Shown here: positions 56,372-64,000 of the stretch, piece by piece
Position numbering within the stretch: position 1 is the first letter of the stretch
Layout: each line of letters starts with the position of its first letter
Assembly (NCBI GenBank): GCA_905250075.1
Contig: CAJNOP010000328.1
Coordinates: 1 to 64,000 of the forward strand
Direction of reading: 5' to 3'
Source: Rotaria sp. Silwood1
Lineage: Eukaryota > Rotifera > Eurotatoria > Philodinida > Philodinidae
Length of the DNA stretch: 64,000 bases
The notes under the pieces: model-generated
The model's input: only the letters and a program-made list of their open reading frames with translations
Told to the model about the DNA's origin: nothing
Database searches by the model: none
Position numbers and translations under genes: made by a program

Positions 56372-58500
56372 TTAAGTGTATTTACGTCTATATCGACGAC
56401 CCAATAATAATTTACACAACGTAATTCTTAATTCTTTGGAAGTAGAAACATAAACAACAACATCCAACAATGAATTTGTATATCCTAACCATGAAAATAT
56501 TTTAAATAATAATTCATGATTTTGATCATCTTTAAAACGAAAACCAAATACACCACTCAATATGAAATAAACAAAGTATGGTAACCAACAAACAACAAAT
56601 ACGCCCATAATAATACCTATAAATTTAGCTGCCTTTTGATTTTTCGAAATTTTTTTCCAAACACTATTCGTTCGTGTATATGTGCGTGTAATTTTCTTCA
56701 TAGGTTTGTTAACACTTCGGCTATTTCGTCTAGATGAGTCTATAGTTGGATTTCGATATTTACCATGATGAATACGAAGTGTTATTAATTCAAATGATGG
56801 TCTACGATGTGCTAATAACGTAAGTGACTTTTTTCGTAAACTTCTTTCAGGTACTCTAACTATTGTATTTGTTTTTGGACGTTTTTCCGTTAACGTTTCT
56901 CTCAAACGAAATACTGGAAAAAATGATTTAGCGGATTTCGTTAGGTACTGATGTTTGTAACCTGCATTGATTGCTTGTACTTGTTTTTCTGCTGCCAAAT
57001 ACACTTGAATGTAAACGTAAGTCATGATGATCAATGGTAGATAACACGATACAATCGATACAAATAATATATAATATGGATTATCTGGAAATTCACACTC
57101 TTTAAATAGTAACGATGGTACCGATATTGTTTCATTCGACGTCGATGATCGTCCTAAATAATATACGATAGGAAATTAAAGCGATCTAGTTTTAATTAAA
57201 ATCGATTATACTACACAATCTAGTCAAAACTAAAGGCGATAGGTTTAGTTTTATTTGTGTAGGACATTAAAGAGATCTGTGAGACATACATCTCATAACC
57301 TAGGATGGAAACTATATCATGAAAACTATCGAGAAAATGACGGTTTTCTCAGGTCGTTTATTGGTTCCTTTTAGCATAGTAAACCGCTTGCTTCTGTTTG
57401 ATATCGAAATTAAAGAACCTGAATCTAGAGCTAGTTTGGAGCTTTTTCCTGATTTTTCATTCGTTATAACTAGCAGATAAGTTCTTTTGTAAGTAGTCAA
57501 ACATTATCCGAGAACTATATGACCGTTGAGCTCTATAAAAAAATATTTTTGCATTGATATCCATTTTTGTTTTAGTTTTTGAGTTCATTCTGCTGCTGAA
57601 TGAACATACATATGATCTAAATGCTGAACTAGACTATTATGTATTTACAATCTTTAAAAAAACTGAATATGAAAAACGAATTATATTAGTTTTATAAATA
57701 CCATTCATTCATATCGTTATAGTTTTCTCAAATATTTTGTCACTGTTTCCTATTTTACAAGTAAAAACAGGCTAAGGCTAGAAATTTCATTCTGATGATA
57801 TAAATAAACTAGTGTTTCAACATTTACGCACTATATTATCAATATTGAATTTGAGTATCGAGTCTAAATTTGGATTATATAATAATTCTGCACGTAAATA
57901 TATATATATATATTTGAATCAAAGAATAATGAAAACAATGTTCAAAGATTTTAATATGGAATAGAACATTAAATATCTTTTCTACGTACGTAAAATCTCT
58001 TGTGCTGTTCCAAAATGAACTACAGCTGGAAATGATATGAGTGCTGAACCTATCCATATGAATGACAGCATAAAGTACCATCGATTTGCTATAAATGAAG
58101 TAGGATATTCAATGGGTTTCGTAATAAACACATATCGATCTAATCCAATGGCGCATAGACCAAAAATTGATGCTGTTGTTGCAAATATATCCATTGAATG
58201 CCAAAAATCACATAGAACTCTTAGATGTCGTGGAAACAACCAATATTCATCATCAGTCATTTCAAATATAAATGCAAATGGCATAGCTATTAAACCAACT
58301 AAGAGATCTGCAAATGCCAATGATGCAACATAGTAATATGTAGATGTATGTAATGTATATTCACGAATTATTGCATATATAACTAAAAGATTACCTAATA
58401 TAGTTAATATGCATAATAATAATAGAAAAAAACCAATAGGATAAGCATGCCATTGGACGTCTGTTATTGTTATGTTCTTTGTTAATGAAAACAGCTCCAT
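56372..58500 (-). CDS. Aminergic-type rhodopsin-family GPCR, two exons
   Basis: Exon 1, 58500-57990, and exon 2, 57153-56372, join in phase (TTAC|GTACGT...ATTTAG|GACG) into 430 residues with seven membrane segments. Landmarks: GNLLV (N37, TM1), LAFADLLVG (D65, TM2), C97 before TM3, D104 in DIFATTASIFGL (the amine-binding Asp position 3.32), DRY at 121-123, W149 in TM4, the KECEF loop Cys, SCYLPL in TM5, a long basic third loop of about 120 residues, CWLPYFVYF in TM6 and FSWLGYTNSLLDVVVYVS in TM7. The pattern is that of serotonin/dopamine/octopamine-type receptors. Oddly, the NPxxY motif of TM7 reads DVVVY: the nearly invariant Pro is Val. The ligand cannot be assigned. The intron is 836 bp. 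Confidence 0.88.
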
Positions 58501-60444
58501 AACTAAATAAATGAATGAAACATTGATAATATTTTAATTTAGAAGAGGATCATGACTTTTTTCAAACATTGGTCGTCAAGATATATCAACGATACTCAGA
58601 AAAAAGTAGACACATTGTGATGTGTACGTCTTCGAGTTGAATGAAACCTCTTAAAAGTTCTATCCAAAGACTTTCCAAGAGAATCAGCTTAAAACAAAAA
58701 ACTAAGCCATGACTCAAATTATGAAGAACGAATTTTATCATAGTCAAATCTTGTCACAAATGATTTTATTGAGATATAAATATCAATTTTTCTTCTCTAG
58801 AAAAAAAGACCTTGTTCTTATTGAGTGTTCTATCATATCACTGATTTTTCTGTGATCTCCCGCACGCTACGACAGCCTGTTTCATTGTAAAAATACACAG
58901 TTTAGGAAAAAACAGGAAGGTATTCTTAGAAAATTTCGGGAGCAGCAGATACATTTTCATCATCTTAAATTCATAGTTTCCAAACACTCGAATGTTTTGG
59001 AAAATCTTAATTATTATTGAACAATCGAATGTAATAATAAGTTAAAATCAAGTACATTTAAGCTATTGGTTTTCAACTAATTATATAAGAGAAAGAAAGC
59101 AGGGAAAGGGCGATGATAAGGAGCAAGTTCAAACAATCTGTTACGCTCAGATAAAAGTTCAAAATAATTCCATCGGACTCGGCGAGGTCCAACTTTAGAG
59201 TTCTTCATCCTGGGAACTACTTAATGGTACTAATTATGTCATCCAATCCAAAAATTTCTCATGCGCATTTTCCTCATAATCACATCATCATTTCAATATA
59301 GATGTTGCTAAACGTTATGAAGATTTCGAAAAAAAAAAGCAGAATTTCAACCTATACTTGCCTCAAGATTGTTTCATACGTGCAACTTTTTTCTATCTTC
59401 TTCTTTTATTAATAGAAAATGCCAAATATATGCAGTGCTGCTGCTAGAAGGTCAACTTAAAAGGCATGACTTACTCTTTCATTGACTATACAATTCAGTA
59501 TCTTATTTAATAATGCAGAAGAAGAAGAGAAAGCAGTGTAAGAATGCATATTATTAATACAACTGCATTTGTTAACTGTGAAAGAAAAAGGAGAGTAGGA
59601 TGAAGTAAAATGTTATATGATAATAAAAGACAAAAAATTTGATCGTACTACTGAGGAATAGCAAACAACATGTCATGACTTTCTATCAGAATATTGAGTT
59701 AAAATTGGTATTGATCGTACACATTGATACAGAACGAGTAAAAATTGTCGATCGATTTTATTATTATTGGATTTTTTCGCTTTTTTTCATGTTTAACAAT
59801 GTAACATTGAAACTTCAATAGATATGACACAAAAAAAATAGTCTATTGACGAGTAATTTTATGAGAAGAAAATGAAATTTGACTATGTTCAGTCGCATAC
59901 CATCTATGAATAAAGCACGAAACAGAACCTAACAACTTTGTTTCGAATCGGTGATCGAACACTAGAGAAAAAGATGTGAAAGTAACATCTATGCCATTGC
60001 ATATCTCAATCAATCTGTAATTATTATTGATGTAACGGAGCAAAAAGTGGCAAGATGTATGCAAAAAACAAGTTTCTCATTTTAATAGCGAACTCCAAGT
60101 TATACTTCTCATTATACAAAACTGAATTTGAGAATTCTTTGCAACTGTTATGAACAGTTATCGATCGATAAACCTATGAACAGATTGACGACCATTGAGT
60201 TCTTAAGTCTTTTGATGACACCGTCTAATCAGGAACACGTTTTGAAATCTGCAGACTACTTAAATGATGTCGACACACTGCAAATGTGAACGTTGTTGTG
60301 GATGAGGGAATATTCTCACACCGTACACTCACAACTGAGTCAAAATTTCAATAAATCGATCATAACTTAGTGCTAAATGCTCCTGAAGAAGCTTTCTTTT
60401 AGGATTTTGATAATCTTAATAAGACCTTCTTCTTGACATGAAAC

Positions 60445-60504
60445 GGTGTGGGTGTGGGTGTTGATCTTTACTTCATCCACACCCGCACCCACACTCACAC
60501 ACTC
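60445..60504. repeat. GT/AC telomere-like hairpin, copy 10
   Basis: Left arm GGTGTGGGTGTGGGTGTTG and right arm CATCCACACCCGCACCCACA then CTCACACAC, with a spacer of only about 12 bp. It is the cleanest copy and is close to (TGTGGG)n on one strand. Confidence 0.8.
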
Positions 60505-61025
60505 GGCAAAGAGAGAACATATAATCACAAGTTTTAGGAGAGAGCAGAACAAATTTACAAAAGAGAAGAGAATGAGTTTGGCAAAAATCCGAACATTGAT
60601 TTTTTTTGTTTTTATACCAGATAGGCACCATACATAGGAATATAGTACGAAACTAAAACATAGTTTGTCACAATACATAGGGTTATGGAAATAAATGTGT
60701 CACAGTATGTGTAACTACGAAGGACAAATTCTGCAGTTCTATATATTTACGATCACATGCATAGGACCATCGGAGAAGTTGTTTGAAATACACTGAAAAC
60801 ATTGAAGTGTCCAGCAGTATCTGAGAGCATAAGGCACGAATATTAGAGCTTGAAAATGTGTATTTGATATTTATCGTCAGACAATATTTGGAGCTAAATT
60901 TCAATTCGAACCCGTGACATGTGTGAATGTTGTTGAAAGAGACGATGACTGAGAGATTGAATGAACAGCTTTGATGAAAGGAATTCCGTAATTCTGGATT
61001 TATTGGGATGATATATGCATCAAAG

Positions 61026-61062
61026 AGTGGATGTGGATGAAGAGAAGACATACACGCACACC
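61026..61062. repeat. GT/AC telomere-like hairpin, copy 11 (short)
   Basis: Left arm AGTGGATGTGGATGAAG and right arm ACATACACGCACACC. Confidence 0.45.
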
Positions 61063-61187
61063 AGAAATATTATCGGACATTGTTCCTCTACATTGTTCAT
61101 TTTATTCATATAGTCGAACATGAGTTTTCTTACATTAGATAATATAAATGTAATTTGATAAATTGTTCGTCTTTCTGACATCAAATA

Positions 61188-61253
61188 GGGTGTGCGAGTA
61201 GATGTGGACGTGGGTGCATGTTATTTCATCATACACACTTACAGCCACAGTCT
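61188..61253. repeat. GT/AC telomere-like hairpin, copy 12
   Basis: Left arm AGGGTGTGCGAGTAGATGTG then GACGTGGGTGCATG; right arm CATACACACTTACAGCCACA. It starts with the AGGGTGTG word seen in copies 5 and 9. Confidence 0.6.
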
Positions 61254-61583
61254 CAAGAAGAAAGCTTTATATTTAGAATCTATTCTAAACTAAAATGCCC
61301 TACAATAAAAAAAAGACATTCTATATGAAGATGTGCGCATGTATGTGACAAATGGATAAGAAAATCATAGTGACTTTGCAGAAGATCAATAACTAAACGA
61401 AAATCTTATGGTTTAAGATAAAAAAAAGTAATAATTAAAATCTTCTAATTATACTATATTGCAGAAGTGTTACGATAAAATTTCATTAATCTAAAATTAT
61501 TTTCAATCTTACTCCTTATTTATACAAATACGGTATATGATATTACAACACACAATTATTAGTCTTGTTTAAATATGTCAAAT

Positions 61584-62573
61584 TTAGTCGATGCAAAACA
61601 CTCGTTTCCAGAAAAGTGCTTTCTTCGCTTCACATCGAAACGTTTTCGAGACGATTAAATTTGCATAAAAACTAGTACAGAATGGAATACCAGCACTAAA
61701 TAGACATAGATTTCTAACAATATTTTTAATCTGTATATGCTCAGCACTTTTTATATAATTTTGTGTTATTTGTTGATACAAGAGAAATATTGCAAACGCA
61801 AAACTAAATGAAGTATAGATAATGATATCCATCAGTAACATGAAAATAAGTTGTCGATCTTTTGAAGAAGTTGAGTGCGAATTACCTTCTGCAGTAGTTC
61901 TACTTAAAGATAAAGTAGGAGCAACTCTAATATGACGAATACTTCGAATATTCTTTATAGACCATAATTCACATATTGTCATTAATAAAAGTACCAAAGT
62001 TTCTTTGATGAGAGAGTAATAACTAACGAAAAGAAGATGAATACCTTGTTGAAAATAACAAAGAAAATATTTAGGAGCAAGTTGTCTGATATTCGAGGCG
62101 ATTAATGCATGACTATGAAATAATGCCTAAAATAATGTTCCAATAATAATACATAAATAGGCAAAACGGCGAGTACTTCGTCGTCGTGTAAGTGCATTTG
62201 ATGAAATAACCAATATTCGATCAACAGAAGCCAAAATTAAATAAAATGGACTCAAACAATTGAATAAAATAATTACATAAAGATATAGACGACAGATAAT
62301 TAGATTATCTACAATAGCATTAATGTTATATCCTACGCTTAGTGTTACAGTTAATAATGCAGAATAAATATACATAAAATTAGCTACATTATATGCAACA
62401 AAATAGATTGAGCATGGATGTTTTCGTAGAGTTTTTTGAGTAAAAACAATTAAGTTGACAATGCAACTAATCGTACCAACAATGGCTAACATCGGGCAAA
62501 CGAATTGATATAAATATTTTTCTGCTGATTTCATTGTAGCAACTGTATCGCTTGATAAAGATACTGAAGACAT
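61584..62573 (-). pseudogene. Orphan rhodopsin-like GPCR with in-frame TAG
   Basis: The frame from ATG 62573 to the stop at 61584 is a single exon of about 329 codons, interrupted once by TAG at 62129-62127. Before the TAG: TM1 (YQFVCPMLAIVGTISCIVNL), TM2, TM3, ending in SVDRILVIS (a DR-type motif in place of DRY), and the start of TM4 (FAYLCIIIGTLF). After it, in the same frame: ALFHSHALI, the extracellular loop with Cys (KYFLCYFQQG), TM5, a Ser-rich third loop, TM6 (DIIIYTSFSFAFAIFL) and TM7 (FSAGIPFCTSFYANLIVS), then a basic C-tail. The TAG sits where Trp (TGG) of TM4 would be natural, so one G-to-A change explains it. Lack of other damage suggests recent loss, a null allele, or read-through. 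The ligand is unknown; the class resembles the expanded peptide-receptor-like orphans of lophotrochozoans. Confidence 0.75.
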
Positions 62574-63172
62574 ATGAATAATAGATGTTTGAAAAGGATA
62601 AGATAAGATACTATTCACTGAATCTGCACTGAAACAAATGTCCCAACGTTCATTTAGTAATTATAAAATCTGAAAGACATGACAAATAATGTTTGATTTG
62701 TTTTTGACAAGAAAATTATTAAGAAGATGATAAGTTTTAATTTGTTCAACAGGCTGTTTCTGTTCTTGATAATATTAAAAATAGGAAACAAATACGTCAT
62801 TAGTTAATCAGGCAAATAGTATAATAGATGTAAAGTACAACATCAAAAATGGTTTTAGTTTCGCCCTTTGGACGCGAAATTTATTTTGAAAATATATAAG
62901 TTTCTATTTCGCTGCATACTTGATTATTAATCAATATCTATTGACCATGTATTAAAAATCTATATAAATACGTACGTTTAGAAGATTTCCAAAGTATAGC
63001 ACAGTTAAAAAGAACGTGTAACACATAATTCAACATTACACTGAATAAACTCATATCTTGTATCAGTTCATTCTTGTTGAACCTCTCTGTGCGCTGCTGC
63101 AGACATGATATCTTCGCCTTTTTATTTCTTCAGACAAATCTTCAGCTGAAAAACCTTGAATTAGTGATGGAA

Positions 63173-63320
63173 AGTCTTGTGATTGGATTGTAACATAAGT
63201 TCTGCGATTCTTTTTTTCGCAAACTCGAGGCTCTATGTCTCCTTTGTAAAGCCTCCAGTTTGCCTAAAAAACAAAAATAAGACTTGCAGAACTTATGTTA
63301 CAACCCAATAGTAAGTCTCA
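63173..63320. repeat. Inverted repeat (about 30-bp arms)
   Basis: The left arm ATTGGATTGTAACATAAGTT then CTGC pairs with the right arm GCAGAACTTATGTTACAACC then CAAT. The loop is about 70 bp. GTCTTGTGATTGG and CCAATAGTAAGTC flank the arms as a further imperfect inverted match. Confidence 0.7.
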
Positions 63321-63328
63321 CTGAATGA

Positions 63329-63390
63329 GTGAGTATGGGTGTTATTTTCTCTTTATTCACGTCGACACCCACACATCTACACTCACACCC
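63329..63390. repeat. GT/AC telomere-like hairpin, copy 13
   Basis: Left arm GTGAGTATGGGTGTTA; right arm GACACCCACACATCTACACT then CACACCCTTA. The right end matches the ACACCCTTA border of copy 9. Confidence 0.65.
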
Positions 63391-63780
63391 TTATTTCATT
63401 GACGTTAGTTTGTAAATAATAAGAAATCAAAGAGACTTGCATCAATAGTTCAACACTTAATGGACGAAATTAATTTACAAGCTTCAGCGAACCAATATAG
63501 AAAAAAACCATCTTGTTTACACTTGAATATTTCATTTATTCATTAGTCTACACTGATCTGTCCATATTGTGGATGAAAATTGAATCGTATTTAATAAAAC
63601 TCTCAGACTAATAAGAAGCCTTTTCTAAGTTAATAGTTTTTGATGTAACGAAGTTTTTTTTCGTGCATTAAAATAATCATTTCTCTTTTGATTATTGTCG
63701 ATAATCGGTCATTTTATCGAGTGAGTTTTCGAAGAAATTAAAAAGTTATTTTATACCAATTTCAACAAAATTCACTAATT

Positions 63781-63819
63781 GGAGTGTGGGATGTGTTCAT
63801 CCACATTCACTTCCACCCC
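63781..63819. repeat. GT/AC telomere-like hairpin, copy 14
   Basis: Left arm GGAGTGTGGGATGTG; right arm CATCCACATTCACTTCCACC. Confidence 0.5.
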
Positions 63820-63973
63820 GAAACTCATAAATCCTATTAGGATTTCATTGTTCTCGATCAGATATCTCTTATAGTCAAAGATATGATTGAGAGTTCGGTC
63901 ATGATTTGGACACTTTCCTTGTAAGATAATTTTATTTTATTGGCATATTGACTTTTAAAATGAATTATCTACT

Positions 63974-64000
63974 ACCCAGGTGATTCGATCCGACTGTCGG
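63974..64000. mobile_element. Start of another ACCCAGG-ended element, cut by the window end
   Basis: ACCCAGGTGATTCGATC followed by CCGACTGTCGG, itself a palindrome. The first 8 bases equal the left end of the 32328 element, and the following palindrome differs from all others in the window. Confidence 0.4.

Larger units (their letters stand above)
58501..61583. other. Intergenic stretch between two GPCR genes
   Basis: Three kilobases with no supportable gene. It holds three GT/AC hairpins (60445, 61026, 61188), listed separately. Confidence 0.4.
62574..63973. other. Intergenic stretch with inverted repeats
   Basis: No gene is supportable. It holds a stem-loop repeat (63173-63320), two GT/AC hairpins and the start of another ACCCAGG-type element at the window end. 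Confidence 0.4.

Noticed and set aside
60373..61051. Frames of 63-122 codons near the GT/AC hairpin
   Set aside because: No motifs; one crosses the hairpin and owes its His/Thr repeats to it.
5387..62573. Alternative genetic code or selenocysteine as a general explanation of in-frame stops
   Set aside because: TAA, TAG and TGA are all affected, other genes end normally at these codons, and no SECIS-like structure was recognised.
1..64000. CRISPR arrays, bacterial operons, ribosome binding sites
   Set aside because: The window has spliced animal genes; the regular repeats seen are inverted and palindromic, not spacer-repeat arrays.

Overview
This is a eukaryotic, AT-rich nuclear window with small GT-AG introns, long T-rich polypyrimidine tracts, A/T-ending codons and animal genes (aminergic GPCR, TNFAIP8/TIPE family, Asx-type PHD protein, Ly6, PIP kinase). 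I infer a bdelloid rotifer. The gene at 757-1527 resembles a domain I associate with bdelloid multidomain proteins, and imperfect hairpins built from GTGTGGG-like units recall the TGTGGG telomere repeat described for bdelloids. No database search was possible, so the assignment is an inference.

Layout. 0-30 kb is an accessory region. It holds a bdelloid-type unknown protein (757-1527, minus), an hAT-like MITE with an 8-bp target duplication (4014-4246), a Ly6-type gene with one in-frame TGA (5387-5912, minus), a palindrome-filled repeat element (6531-7390), a degenerate LINE (about 12.7-16.4 kb, minus), a GT32 glycosyltransferase (16664-17617), a secreted GH19/lysozyme-like protein (18441-20903), a small secreted Pro/Arg-rich peptide precursor that looks frameshifted (23827-24216), inverted repeats, and an intronless PIP kinase (28193-29746, minus). 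A six-cysteine, knottin-like secreted peptide gene with a frame break lies at 32793-33102.

33.8-49.8 kb is a gene-dense core: an Asx/ASXL-like Polycomb cofactor of seven exons (33854-40487), an unknown disordered protein (42962-43777), tRNA-His (44464-44534), an EF-hand protein (47888-48480) and a convergent TNFAIP8-family gene (48606-49813). 50-64 kb is accessory again: stacked inverted-repeat elements (53.2-54.1 kb), a broken 2-oxoglutarate/Fe(II) oxygenase (54434-55572), an aminergic GPCR (56372-58500, minus), and an orphan GPCR with one TAG (61584-62573, minus).

The genes do not form a pathway. The most unusual content is in the repeats. (1) About 14 GT/AC telomere-like hairpins are scattered through the accessory parts, with none between 27.45 and 43.99 kb. 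(2) Several elements have ends resembling ACCCAGG, and each is filled with copies of its own short palindrome (for example ACCGCGGT in one, TTCCGGCGGAA-like in two others). I do not recognise the second class. Six coding loci in the accessory parts carry a single nonsense codon or frameshift, and all three stop codons are involved, which argues for gene decay rather than recoding.
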